The notes below the pieces were generated by a model. It made no database searches. It saw only the letters and a program-made list of their open reading frames with translations, and was not told the origin of the DNA. DNA of 26,679 nt, from positions 1-26,679 of the forward strand of contig JAKSAU010001139.1 of the NCBI GenBank assembly GCA_022361535.1. The letters are read 5' to 3'. This stretch comes from Desulfobacterales bacterium. Its GTDB lineage: Bacteria > Desulfobacterota > Desulfobacteria > Desulfobacterales > Desulfobacteraceae. A program made the translations under genes and the position numbers. Positions within the stretch are counted from its first letter, which is position 1. Every line of letters begins with the position of its first letter. This document shows positions 16,784 through 24,955 of this stretch, piece by piece.

Positions 16784-17383
16784 ATGACAGACAAAAAAGA
16801 AGCAACAAAAGATAAGTTGGTCAAATCAGTAGGCACCCTTCTGGCCAAAGAAGGGTTTAAAGGGTTGGGCGTTAATAAAGTAGCTAAAGAAGCCGGAGTC
16901 GATAAAGTATTAGTTTATCGGTACTTTAACGGTTTACCCGGGCTTGTGGCAGCCTTTAGCAGAACAGTGGATTTCTGGCCCGGAGTAACCGAACTCATGG
17001 GGCCTGATCCTGACAAGGTCAAAGCCTTACCACCAGACCGACAAATGGCCCATTTTTTCAAATCCTTTGCTGCGGCCCTAAAAAAACGCCCACTTACCCA
17101 GGATATTCTTGCCTGGGAGCTTTTGGCTAAGAATGAATTATCAGAACAGCTTGAAGCCATAAGGATCAAGACCATTCTCGAGTTTTTTGATGAGCTTGAC
17201 GATATCCCTGACGACAAGGCATTGTCTGCTGTTGTTGTGTTAATGGGCGGTGCTGTAAACCATTTAATTATTAAATCACGGATTCATCCGGTTGTTGGCG
17301 GCATAGATTTGCAATCTTCTCAAGGCTGGGATGCTATTGAGCAGGGCATTGAACTATTGCTCAAAGGAATATTTTCACGGTAA
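16784..17383 (+). CDS. TetR/AcrR-family transcriptional regulator
   Basis: This 199-residue protein has an N-terminal TetR-type DNA-binding domain: KDKLVKSVGTLLAKEGFKGLGVNKVAKEAGVDKVLVYRYFNGLPGLVAAF is the helix-turn-helix with the recognition segment VDKVLVYRYF (about 40-50). The rest is a helical ligand-binding domain (about 60-195). It should repress genes until an effector binds. Two near-identical palindromes, one over its own promoter and one before the next gene, make it the likely repressor of both. The effector is unknown. Confidence 0.92.
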   Translation: MTDKKEATKDKLVKSVGTLLAKEGFKGLGVNKVAKEAGVDKVLVYRYFNGLPGLVAAFSRTVDFWPGVTELMGPDPDKVKALPPDRQMAHFFKSFAAALKKRPLTQDILAWELLAKNELSEQLEAIRIKTILEFFDELDDIPDDKALSAVVVLMGGAVNHLIIKSRIHPVVGGIDLQSSQGWDAIEQGIELLLKGIFSR

Positions 17384-17400
17384 AAATTTTTACTCACAAA

Positions 17401-17415
17401 GTCACCTATGGTGAC
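17401..17415. promoter_or_regulatory. Second copy of the TetR operator-like palindrome
   Basis: GTCACCTATGGTGAC has the same 6-bp arms and 3-base spacer length as the site at 16752. It lies just after the TetR stop and 25 bases before the C_GCAxxG_C_C gene start. Upstream -35 and -10 boxes are weak (TTTTCA and CACAAA), so the downstream gene may rely mostly on readthrough, with the site acting as a roadblock or local operator. Confidence 0.7.
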
Positions 17416-17439
17416 AATTTGTTTTATAGGAGAAAAAAG

Positions 17440-17880
17440 ATGACTGACCAGAAGACAGCTGTGGACTATCTTATGGCAGGGCATTCATGCTCACAAGCCT
17501 TGGTCATGGCCTATTGCCAACGATTCGGCCTGAATCGTGATACCGCAGCGAAACTGGCTACCGGATTGGCCGGTGGCCTGGCCCAGGGGAAAACATGTGG
17601 TGCTGTGACAGGAGCAATTATCGTAACAGGCCTGAAATTCGGTTCCGGTGCAGCATGGGACCGGTATACCAACGAACAATGTGCAATGGCAGCCCAGGAA
17701 TTTTGCCACCAGTTTCGAAAGCGTCAAAAGACAATTCAATGCCGGCAAATTCTGGAACGTCACAGGATAAACATAAATGACCCGCAACAAATTAAGGGGC
17801 TCAGGGAGTCAGGATTGTGTGCACGAATAGTAGAAGATGCACAGGAAATCCTGGAGAAGCTTTTAAAAGAAACGTTTTAA
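17440..17880 (+). CDS. C_GCAxxG_C_C family redox protein
   Basis: This 146-residue protein belongs to the family named after its motif: here G50-K-T-C53-G54-A55-V-T-G58. Further cysteines at C17, C26, C81, C89, C101 and C127 follow the expected spacing. The family is common in anaerobes and thought to act in redox or metal chemistry; no reaction is established. I chose the ATG at 17440, since AGGAG lies about seven bases before it; a TTG further upstream at 17419 falls right behind the operator and is less likely. The preceding TetR protein probably regulates it, and a strong terminator follows. Confidence 0.87.
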   Translation: MTDQKTAVDYLMAGHSCSQALVMAYCQRFGLNRDTAAKLATGLAGGLAQGKTCGAVTGAIIVTGLKFGSGAAWDRYTNEQCAMAAQEFCHQFRKRQKTIQCRQILERHRININDPQQIKGLRESGLCARIVEDAQEILEKLLKETF

Positions 17881-17887
17881 CCTACCC

Positions 17888-17931
17888 AAAGAAAAATGGG
17901 AGACGATGAGTATCGTCTCCCATTTTTCTTT
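17888..17931. terminator. Bidirectional terminator between the redox-protein gene and rocD
   Basis: A 20-bp perfect stem (17888-17907 and 17912-17931) with a 4-base GAGT loop is flanked by A-rich and T-rich ends on both sides. It ends the plus-strand TetR/redox operon and the minus-strand rocD gene, which stops at 17961. Confidence 0.9.
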
Positions 17932-17960
17932 ATCTGTTTAGCCAGTTTTCTATTTAGTCG

Positions 17961-19160
17961 TTAAGCAAATGCTGCTTTTACCTGATCCACAGCCCAGTCA
18001 ATATCTTCCTTGGTAATGATCAGGGGAGGGGCAAAACGGATGGTATAAGTATGTGTTTCCTTGCACAACATACCCATTTTCATCAGACGCTCACAAATCG
18101 CCCGGGCACCGCCTTGAGTACCTTCTTTCAATTCAATGGCGATCATAAGGCCAATTCCCCGAACCTCTTTAATCACCGGGTTGTCAATGGTTCTAAGCTG
18201 CTCTAAGAAATACGCGCCCATTTTTTCGGCATTTTCAATCATTTTCTCGTCAACCAGCACCTTGAGAGCGGTCCTGGCAACGGCACAAGCAAGGGGGTTG
18301 CCGCCAAAGGTAGAACCATGCTGGCCAGGCTGCAATACACCGAGAACCTCATCGTTGGACAATACAGCTGAAACCGGGTAGAAACCGCCTGACAAAGCTT
18401 TACCGATAAGGGTCAGGTCAGCCTGAACACCTTCATGCTCTTCAGCCAGCATTTTTCCGGTACGGCCCAGGCCGGTCTGGATTTCATCGAGAATCATCAG
18501 AACGTTTTTCTCGGAACAAATGCGGCGTACTTCTTTAAGATAACCTTGAGGCGGAATAATTACTCCAGCCTCGCCCTGAACCGGTTCAACCATAAAGGCA
18601 ACTGTATTTGGAGTTATTGCGTCCTCCAGTGCCTTGGCATCACCAAACGGTATAGTTATGAATCCCGGGGTAAACGGCCCGAAATTCTGACGGGCATTTT
18701 CGTCTGTTGAGAATCCTATGATTGACAGGGTCCTGCCGTGGAAATTATCTTTGCATACGATTATTTCAGCCTGGCCCTCCAGAACGCCTTTATTCTCGTA
18801 GCCCCATTTTCTTGCACACTTGATAACAGTTTCCACGGCCTCAGCGCCGGAATTCATGGGCAGCATTTTATGGGAATCGGTAAGAGTACAAAGCTCTTCG
18901 TATAGCTTTGGCAACTGGTCATTGCGAAATGCGCGGGAAGTCAGGGTCAATTTTTCGGCCTGCTCCATCATGGAGGCTTTGATTTTAGGATGGCAGTGGC
19001 CCTGGTTCACAGCAGAATAAGCAGACAGGCAATCCATGTATTTATTTCCATCCACATCCCATACCCAAATGCCTTCGCCTTTGGAAAGAACAACATCCAG
19101 GGGTTTGTAATTTTTGGCCCCGTACCGGTCCTCAAGATCAATTAATTCTTTGGCTTTCAT
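17961..19160 (-). CDS. rocD: Ornithine aminotransferase
   Basis: This 399-residue cytosolic enzyme is of the usual length for ornithine-oxo-acid transaminase, a class III PLP-dependent enzyme. It moves the delta-amino group of ornithine to 2-oxoglutarate, giving glutamate semialdehyde (pyrroline-5-carboxylate) and glutamate. Supporting motifs are [13 protein letters not shown] (near 102), [13 protein letters not shown] at 139-151, [16 protein letters not shown] at 221-236 with the cofactor aspartate D225, and [15 protein letters not shown] with the Schiff-base lysine K254. Acetylornithine and succinylornithine aminotransferases share the fold, but the [13 protein letters not shown] and HCHPKI segments fit RocD best. 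GAGG lies before the ATG at 19160. A strong terminator follows. Confidence 0.9.
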   Translation of the reverse strand: MKAKELIDLEDRYGAKNYKPLDVVLSKGEGIWVWDVDGNKYMDCLSAYSAVNQGHCHPKIKASMMEQAEKLTLTSRAFRNDQLPKLYEELCTLTDSHKMLPMNSGAEAVETVIKCARKWGYENKGVLEGQAEIIVCKDNFHGRTLSIIGFSTDENARQNFGPFTPGFITIPFGDAKALEDAITPNTVAFMVEPVQGEAGVIIPPQGYLKEVRRICSEKNVLMILDEIQTGLGRTGKMLAEEHEGVQADLTLIGKALSGGFYPVSAVLSNDEVLGVLQPGQHGSTFGGNPLACAVARTALKVLVDEKMIENAEKMGAYFLEQLRTIDNPVIKEVRGIGLMIAIELKEGTQGGARAICERLMKMGMLCKETHTYTIRFAPPLIITKEDIDWAVDQVKAAFA

Positions 19161-19247
19161 ATGTTTATCCTCATTTTTATGATTTTTCTTCGGGATTCCT
19201 GTACGGCACTCCCTTGGTTGATTTTATATTAAAACCGTATTATTAGA

Positions 19248-19255
19248 TGACGTCA
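19248..19255. promoter_or_regulatory. 8-bp palindrome between rocD and the LysR gene
   Basis: TGACGTCA lies in the 131-base gap between the divergent rocD and LysR genes. The place suits an operator, but an 8-bp palindrome alone is weak evidence, and it does not have the T-N11-A layout typical of LysR sites. Confidence 0.2.
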
Positions 19256-19291
19256 AACGATTTTAACACATGGTATGAATGATTAAAACTC

Positions 19292-20185
19292 ATGCAAAAG
19301 AAAAGAAAATCGACCCTGCCCTCCCTCAATGCACTCAGGGCCTTTGAGGCGGCTGCCCGCCACAGCAGTTTCACATTAGCGGCCAAAGAACTCTCTGTCA
19401 CTCAGGGTGCAGTCAGCCGACAGATTAAACAACTGGAACTTCAGCTCGATGTAACGCTTTTTCACAGGATGCATAAGCGGTTGAGGCTCACAGACCAGGG
19501 AATGCGTCTATTGCCGCCGCTGACCCAGGCTTTTGATATCATGGCCCGAGCCGTAGGCACCTTAAAAACACAAAGCCAAGACTTCAGTCTCAAGGTCCAC
19601 CCGACTTTTGCCATACGCTGGCTTATCCCACGGCTTCATCATTTTCAGTCCCGTCATCCGGATATTCGTATCAGACTAACCACCTCAAGTACAAATGTAG
19701 ATTTTACCCGTGAAAACTTTGACGCGGGCATTACTCATCTGGGAAAAGAAATTTCTGGTGTGGAGCGGGACAAAATTCTTAAAGAAAAACTGGTCCCTGT
19801 TTGTGCACCCTCACTTGCCAACGGGAAATCCCCGATCCAAAATCCCGATGATCTTCGTCGGCATACACTGCTTCACAACAGTCCGGATTTAAAAGAATGG
19901 CAAGCCTGGGCTGAACAAAAGGGGGTAGAGGGTTTAAATTTTGAGGCCGGTCAGATATTTGAGGTGGATGATGCAGCCCTTCAGGCGGCCACTGCCGGCT
20001 TAGGAGTTGCCCTTGGTGATATATTCCTTATCAGAGACGAACTTGCATCTGGTCGTCTGGTTGCCCCTTTGGGGCTTGATCCTATCCAGACCGGCAATTA
20101 CTATTTTTCTCTTCCAAAAACCGCAAGTGAAGCTAAAAGTGCTATTCTCTTCCGTGAGTGGCTCAAGTCGGCTCTGGAGAATTGA
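19292..20185 (+). CDS. LysR-family regulator, GcvA-like
   Basis: This 297-residue protein has the LysR winged helix-turn-helix at its N-terminus: LPSLNALRAFEAAARHSSFTLAAKELSVTQGAVSRQIKQLE (about 9-50), followed by the wing. The remainder is the periplasmic-binding-fold effector domain (about 90-295), and the PSLNALRAFEAAARH opening and the GLGVALGDIFLIRDEL segment are typical of the GcvA subgroup. No clear ribosome binding site precedes the ATG at 19292. It is divergent from rocD, the classic layout for a LysR protein and its target, so control of rocD is a reasonable inference. Its 3' end overlaps the antiporter gene by 23 bases. Confidence 0.92.
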   Translation: MQKKRKSTLPSLNALRAFEAAARHSSFTLAAKELSVTQGAVSRQIKQLELQLDVTLFHRMHKRLRLTDQGMRLLPPLTQAFDIMARAVGTLKTQSQDFSLKVHPTFAIRWLIPRLHHFQSRHPDIRIRLTTSSTNVDFTRENFDAGITHLGKEISGVERDKILKEKLVPVCAPSLANGKSPIQNPDDLRRHTLLHNSPDLKEWQAWAEQKGVEGLNFEAGQIFEVDDAALQAATAGLGVALGDIFLIRDELASGRLVAPLGLDPIQTGNYYFSLPKTASEAKSAILFREWLKSALEN

Positions 20186-21902
20186 CTTCATCTGCCTGGG
20201 ATAAGTCCGTCTTTTTGCCCGAACCAGCCTCTACCAAACGCCGACCTGTCAACCGGCATGCCATGAGCGTACATGTATCATCTGAAACGCAATCAAGAAT
20301 TTGGCTGCTGATCATCTCTCCCATGAGGCTTTCCTCATCCACGACCACAGTAGCCCCTGCATTGACCAAATCCTGATTATGCATGTTATAGCGGCTGCGC
20401 ACCACAAGAGACAGGTCAGGGGTCAACTGACGAATCGTATTGATGATCTGTACCGAGACTTTAGGATCGGGCACGGTGATTACCCCCATACAAGCTTGTT
20501 TGAGTCCTGAATGGTGAAGAATTTCTTCGCTTGAAGCATCCCCCAGGTGAATTTCAATATTTTCCCGGACAGCATATTTCAGGCTTTGCGGATTTACATC
20601 AATGATCACAGGATGAAAGCCTTTGTTTTTTAAACTCTCTACCACATGACGACCTGCAGGACCCAGTCCGACAACAATAACCCGGAGGTTTTCATCTCCA
20701 GCGCTTGAAAGATCGTCTTGCTCCACTGTTTTACCCGAACGGGTTATAATTCGTATAATTTTGTCTGCCAGTGGAGTTGCCAGCGCTACCATATACGGTG
20801 TCGCCAGCATTAGGACAATGGTAATTGAAACAATCAGATCCATGGCCATATCGCTGATCAATGCACCATCCCGGGCTGCGGCTGCCAGCACAAATGAAAA
20901 TTCTCCCACCTGTCCCAGAGTAATCCCTGTAGCCAGGGCATGGCGGCGATTTAGCCCCATAATCATTGTTACCCCAAAAATCACCGCAGCTTTAACCATA
21001 AAAATAATGATGGCTAAAGGTAGTATATAGTGAAGGTGAGAGACAAACCACATGGGTTTGACAAACATGCCCACGGAAGCAAAAAAGAGCGTCACCATCA
21101 TAGTTCTCAAAGAACCGATATCAGACCTGACCTGGGCGGCAAAAGGAGACTCGCCTAAAAGCATACCGGCCACAAACGCCCCAAGTGCGGGAGATATTCC
21201 GATCCAATGGGCTGCCCAAGTGGCCCCAAGGCCTGTGGATACTGCAAACAATACGGTAAGCTCCCGGTTGGCAAAAAGCATGGCTGAAGACAAAAGCTTT
21301 GGTATCAGGTGATAGAGAACAATATAAAGCACTGCCACAAGACCTGTGACTGCGGCAAAAAGCTTTACCACATGCACAGCAAGACCGTAACTGCCGCTAG
21401 AAGGAGACAGAAGGCCGATCATAATGACCAAAGGTACAATAGCCATATCCTGAAACAGGAGGATACCCAAACTGGTCCGCCCATGAACAGACTCCATCTC
21501 AACACGGTTCACAAGGACCCTTAAAACAATGGTTGTGGAACTTAAAGCCACCAGCGCCCCGAGCGCCAATGCTGTCGGCAAAGGATAGAAAGCCGACATG
21601 GCCAGACTGACAAGAATCAGGGTGCCTCCCACCTGGAGCGCACCGCCCCCAAACGCGGTCTTGCCCATGCTTCGAAGCTGGTTGAATGAAAACTCTAAGC
21701 CGATTGAAAACAATAGCAGGGACACGCCTAACTCAGCCATCTGTTCTACTGTGGCTGCATTTTTGATGAGCGGCCCCACAATGACACCGGCAAGGATATA
21801 TCCAAGAATAGGGCTTTGTTTAAATTTCTGTGCCAAACTGCCCAGAAAAAATGCCATGCCCAAAAGCATTACCAGTTCCATTAAAACATGCCAAAGATCC
21901 AT
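20163..21902 (-). CDS. CPA2 cation:proton antiporter with RCK (TrkA-N) domain
   Basis: This 579-residue inner-membrane protein has about twelve hydrophobic helices (about 1-385) with GYILAGVIVGPLIK near residue 34-47, the FSIGLEFSF segment, the family QD pair at 151-152 (LLFQDMAIVPL) and LGAFVAGMLLGESPF around 240. After a short linker comes an RCK/TrkA-N domain (about 406-535) with the nucleotide-binding VGLGPAG at 411-417. The layout is KefB/KefC-like or other K+/H+ (or Na+/H+) CPA2 antiport. AAGGAT lies before the ATG at 21902. It ends 23 bases inside the convergent LysR gene, so the two transcripts overlap at their 3' ends. Confidence 0.9.
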   Translation of the reverse strand: MDLWHVLMELVMLLGMAFFLGSLAQKFKQSPILGYILAGVIVGPLIKNAATVEQMAELGVSLLLFSIGLEFSFNQLRSMGKTAFGGGALQVGGTLILVSLAMSAFYPLPTALALGALVALSSTTIVLRVLVNRVEMESVHGRTSLGILLFQDMAIVPLVIMIGLLSPSSGSYGLAVHVVKLFAAVTGLVAVLYIVLYHLIPKLLSSAMLFANRELTVLFAVSTGLGATWAAHWIGISPALGAFVAGMLLGESPFAAQVRSDIGSLRTMMVTLFFASVGMFVKPMWFVSHLHYILPLAIIIFMVKAAVIFGVTMIMGLNRRHALATGITLGQVGEFSFVLAAAARDGALISDMAMDLIVSITIVLMLATPYMVALATPLADKIIRIITRSGKTVEQDDLSSAGDENLRVIVVGLGPAGRHVVESLKNKGFHPVIIDVNPQSLKYAVRENIEIHLGDASSEEILHHSGLKQACMGVITVPDPKVSVQIINTIRQLTPDLSLVVRSRYNMHNQDLVNAGATVVVDEESLMGEMISSQILDCVSDDTCTLMACRLTGRRLVEAGSGKKTDLSQADEVNSPEPT

Positions 21903-22183
21903 TTATAACATCCTTCCCAAGGGGACTATCTCTATTTAAACTTTCAGTATCTGCCCAAAATTGATATATGCCACAATGCTTGAACACATAAAGCAACAAA
22001 TGTTGCACCTATTATTTCTACTCCATTTTTCAAAAAAAATATACTGCGCTAAACAAAGGGGACTTTTATTTTTCATCACTTTCCCCAGCCTCTGTTGCTG
22101 CCGGATATCAATCACCTGTTATTAGATAATTAACCGATCAGAATAAAGCGTTATTTCTTTTACCCAGGATTATCTGACTTTGC

Positions 22184-22263
22184 AGGCTCGTTTGTCCTTG
22201 AGAACGGTATCAGGCATATTTTTTCAAATAAATACGGCCATCAAATCTTATAGGGGTTCTCAA
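22184..22263. repeat. Decayed copy of the 22342-22420 hairpin element
   Basis: The left part shares AGGCTCGTT, a CTT/CTA-GAA stretch, ATCAGGC, and an A/T-rich centre with the start of the intact element, at roughly 70 percent identity over about 55 bases by eye. An 8-bp inverted repeat remains (TTGAGAAC at 22198-22205, GTTCTCAA at 22256-22263), but the outer arm of the hairpin is lost. Confidence 0.4.
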
Positions 22264-22341
22264 AAATATACTCCTTTATAATGCGTTTAGATTAATTATC
22301 GGCAGTATCCTCAAAAGAAGGTATTGCCATTTGCGCACTTA

Positions 22342-22420
22342 GGCTCGTTAGTTCTAAGAAGCCGGCATCAGGCGGATTTTTGAAAAAAATTCGGCAGCCG
22401 CTTCTTAGAACTAACGAGCC
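22342..22420. repeat. Hairpin element with 21-bp perfect inverted arms
   Basis: Arms at 22342-22362 and 22400-22420 are perfect complements of each other (the left one begins GGCTCGTTAGTTCTAAGAAG). They enclose a 37-base centre. TTTTTG follows the right arm, so a terminator is possible, but no gene reads into it. A miniature transposable element or REP-like repeat is a better fit. No flanking target duplication is obvious. Confidence 0.65.
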
Positions 22421-22581
22421 GGTTTTTGTTGTACGGAATCCCTTGTTCAACAGGGCAAATCGGAAATTAATTTTGAGACTTACTATAGGATAAACGGGTC
22501 GGAATCAGTATATAAATTCGCCCTTTTTTGACTTTGGGAAAAATCTGGATTTTTCATCTTGGATGTGGTTTACTGCCGATC

Positions 22582-23358
22582 ATGTCGTTTTTAAGGCTCT
22601 ACATATTCAGATTCAGTTTAATCTTTCTTACCTGCTGGTTTCTTCTTCTGAGCCCATTTACATGCTCTGCAGCATCAATTGGCCAAGTGGTTTCCTGCAG
22701 TCCGTCATGGCAGGATTTTACAAACCAGGACGGCACAGGACTATATCATGACATCCTATCGGCCATTTTTACCGCTCAAAACATCAAAGTAAGCCACAAA
22801 TATACGAGTGCCAAACGAGGACTTTATATGCTGCAAAATAATTTGGCAGATATATACACTTGTAAGGATAAAAACGATGATCTGCCAGGTCTGTTGTTGG
22901 CGGACTACCAGATGTATGAAGGTATTGTTTATGCGCTGTTCAAAAAGGATAGGATAAATGACTGGCAGGGCATTGTATCATTGTCCCAAAAAACAGCGTT
23001 TTGGCGAAGAGGATACTATAAACCAGAGGAATTTAATGTGGATCTGATTCCTGTGGAAACCGATTCAGGCGTTTCTGCTCTGGGACAGATTATTCTTGGT
23101 CGGGGGGATTTCTATATTGACGATCTCAATCTGATTAACGAATCCATCTCCAATAGTATTTTTCCCGTAGAAAGAAAAACCCTGCGCATTGAACCGGTCC
23201 TCAAGCGAACCTACCATCCTGTTTTTAATAATTCCGATCGGGGTAAGGCCATTATGGCGCTTTACGAAAAGGGTATGAAACGGTTGATCCGCTCCGGAGA
23301 ATTAGAAAACATATTCAAAAAATACAACCATCCGTTTCCTGAATATCCACGCCCTTAG
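22582..23358 (+). CDS. Periplasmic substrate-binding protein (SBP_bac_3-like), orphan
   Basis: The 258-residue protein starts with a signal peptide (MSFLRLYIFRFSLIFLTCWFLLLSPFTCSA, cleavage near residue 30). The mature domain follows the amino-acid-type binding-protein pattern: GLYHDILSAIF early, TSAKRGLYMLQNNLADIYTC, and YHPVFNNSDRGKAIMALYEKGMKRLIRSGELENIFKKY at the end, the typical C-terminal helix. I chose the ATG at 22582 so that the signal peptide begins properly; an upstream TTG at 22528 is open but would put eighteen residues before it. The ribosome binding site is weak. No permease or ATPase gene adjoins on its strand, so it may be an orphan binding protein or a sensor input. Confidence 0.68.
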   Translation: MSFLRLYIFRFSLIFLTCWFLLLSPFTCSAASIGQVVSCSPSWQDFTNQDGTGLYHDILSAIFTAQNIKVSHKYTSAKRGLYMLQNNLADIYTCKDKNDDLPGLLLADYQMYEGIVYALFKKDRINDWQGIVSLSQKTAFWRRGYYKPEEFNVDLIPVETDSGVSALGQIILGRGDFYIDDLNLINESISNSIFPVERKTLRIEPVLKRTYHPVFNNSDRGKAIMALYEKGMKRLIRSGELENIFKKYNHPFPEYPRP

Positions 23359-23393
23359 TCTGAGTATCTGAATACATTTCTTTTACGATATCC

Positions 23394-24158
23394 TCAAGAA
23401 GTGGAAACAAGTGCTTTTAACCGCCCTGTATAGGCTGTAAATTTTTCATTTTCTTCCGATCTTGGACGTTCCAAATCAATGGCAACCGTTTCCAAAAGAG
23501 GCCCTGGCATCTTGTTCATGACCATGGTCCGGCAACTTAAGGCAACCGCTTCCCTGACATCATGGGTTACAAAAACGATTGTATGCCCCAATGTTTCCCA
23601 TAGACTGAGAAGAAGATCCTGCATCTTTTCCCGGGTCTGTGCGTCAAGAGCAGCAAAGGGCTCATCCATGAGAAGTATTTCCGGATTGAGCACCAATACC
23701 CTGGCCAGGGCAACCCTTTGTTTCATCCCGCCGGATATCTCTTTGGGAAGATAGTTGCGAAAATCCGACAGCCCGACCAAATCCAGGAAACGATCTACTT
23801 GCTTCTGTTTTTCCGCCCGGGTGATTTTTTTTCCTTTAAGGCCGAATCCAATATTTTCTTCAACCGTGAGCCAGGGAAAAAGTGCATCTTCCTGGAAGAC
23901 AACACACCGGTCAGGCCCCGGAGACTTGATGGGTGATCCCTTGAAAAGGATTTGGCCCGAGCTTGGCAGAATAAATCCGGCAAGCAACTTTAACAGGGTA
24001 GATTTACCGCAGCCACTGCGGCCAAGGATACAGATCAGTTCACCGGGCATGACTTTAAAATCAAGGTCTTTGAGCACTGTAAGCTGATTACCATTACCTT
24101 TGAACCCTTTTGATAATCTCTGAATGTCAAGTACTGGTGCCGGATTGTCCGATAGCAT
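23394..24158 (-). CDS. NitT/TauT-type ABC transporter ATP-binding protein
   Basis: This 254-residue ATPase is of the SsuB/TauB class. It has Walker A GRSGCGKST (about 45-53), Q-loop VVFQEDALFPW, the family's usual non-canonical signature ISGGMKQRV, Walker B ILLMDEPFAALD and FVTHDVREAV. I chose the ATG at 24158 because AAAGGG is seven bases upstream; a TTG at 24164 is open. It starts 11 bases after the permease stop and is the last gene of the importer operon that begins with the radical SAM gene. The substrate is not certain from sequence: the class moves nitrate, taurine, sulfonates, or thiamine pyrimidines. Confidence 0.9.
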   Translation of the reverse strand: MLSDNPAPVLDIQRLSKGFKGNGNQLTVLKDLDFKVMPGELICILGRSGCGKSTLLKLLAGFILPSSGQILFKGSPIKSPGPDRCVVFQEDALFPWLTVEENIGFGLKGKKITRAEKQKQVDRFLDLVGLSDFRNYLPKEISGGMKQRVALARVLVLNPEILLMDEPFAALDAQTREKMQDLLLSLWETLGHTIVFVTHDVREAVALSCRTMVMNKMPGPLLETVAIDLERPRSEENEKFTAYTGRLKALVSTS

Positions 24159-24169
24159 ACCCAATCCCT

Positions 24170-24955
24170 TTATGTCATCCTTGCAGCACTTTTAAAGCAA
24201 AATTTCAATCCGGCTTTAAGCATCAGGTCGGTGATCCTTCCCATGATTGCGATAAGACAGATCCCCACTACTATCATATCGATGCGCCCCAGCATCCTGG
24301 CATCCATTATCACAGCCCCAAGTCCGTCAGGTACGCCGGACAGTTCCCCTAACACCAGATAGGCCCAGGAAATGCCTAACCCCAACCTAAGCCCTGTGAC
24401 GATAGAAGGCATAGCTGCAGGCAAAAGAATCGCAAAGGTGCCCCTGATCCGGTCTACTCCCATCATGGCCCCGGCTTGCAGCAACGTCGGACTAACCCTG
24501 GCAGCACCGTCAGCTGCATTGAGATATATGGGAAAAAAAGCAGCCATTGCCACCAGGAAAACGGTGGTCTTCAGGCCTATGCCAAACCAGACCATAGCCA
24601 GTGGCAGCCAAGTAATTCCGGGAACTGCCCGCAGACCGTTTACTGATGTGCCAAGCATTTGGCGGACACGGGACACCCGGCCGGACAATATCCCCAAAAC
24701 CAGGCCCAACACTGAAGCCAAAAGAAACCCAAGGCATACACGGTAAAGGCTTGCTATGGCGTCAGATAAGAAACGTCCTGCATAAGGAGCCTCCCCTGGT
24801 GTGCCAAATATGTAAACGAACCCGGTTTGGGCCACTTCCAATGGGGGAGGAAGCAGGTAGGAGGGTAACCAGTTGAACGCCCCGACCAGTATCCAAAATC
24901 CTAACGCCGCAATGGGCAGGATCCATGGCAGTCCCCAAGAGAGCGACCATTTCAT
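24170..24955 (-). CDS. NitT/TauT-type ABC transporter permease
   Basis: This 261-residue inner-membrane protein has about six membrane helices and the SsuC/TauC-type EAA loop (ARVSPTLLQAGAMMGVDRIRGTFAILLPAAMPSIVTGLRLGLGISW, about 150-195). The WILVGAFNWLPSYLLPPP opening and VRQMLGTSVNGLRAVPGITWLPLAMVWFGIG in the first part match this class. The ATG overlaps the upstream binding-protein stop codon as ATGA, a 4-base overlap that points to translational coupling. Confidence 0.92.
   Translation of the reverse strand: MKWSLSWGLPWILPIAALGFWILVGAFNWLPSYLLPPPLEVAQTGFVYIFGTPGEAPYAGRFLSDAIASLYRVCLGFLLASVLGLVLGILSGRVSRVRQMLGTSVNGLRAVPGITWLPLAMVWFGIGLKTTVFLVAMAAFFPIYLNAADGAARVSPTLLQAGAMMGVDRIRGTFAILLPAAMPSIVTGLRLGLGISWAYLVLGELSGVPDGLGAVIMDARMLGRIDMIVVGICLIAIMGRITDLMLKAGLKFCFKSAARMT

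Larger units (their letters stand above)
21903..22581. other. Gene-free stretch with repeat element
   Basis: About 680 bases hold no convincing gene. They contain the hairpin element at 22342-22420 and its decayed relative near 22184-22263, plus AT-rich DNA. A TATAAA at 22511-22516 may belong to a promoter for the binding-protein gene, but no matching -35 box was found. I see no tRNA and no known riboswitch. Confidence 0.55.
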
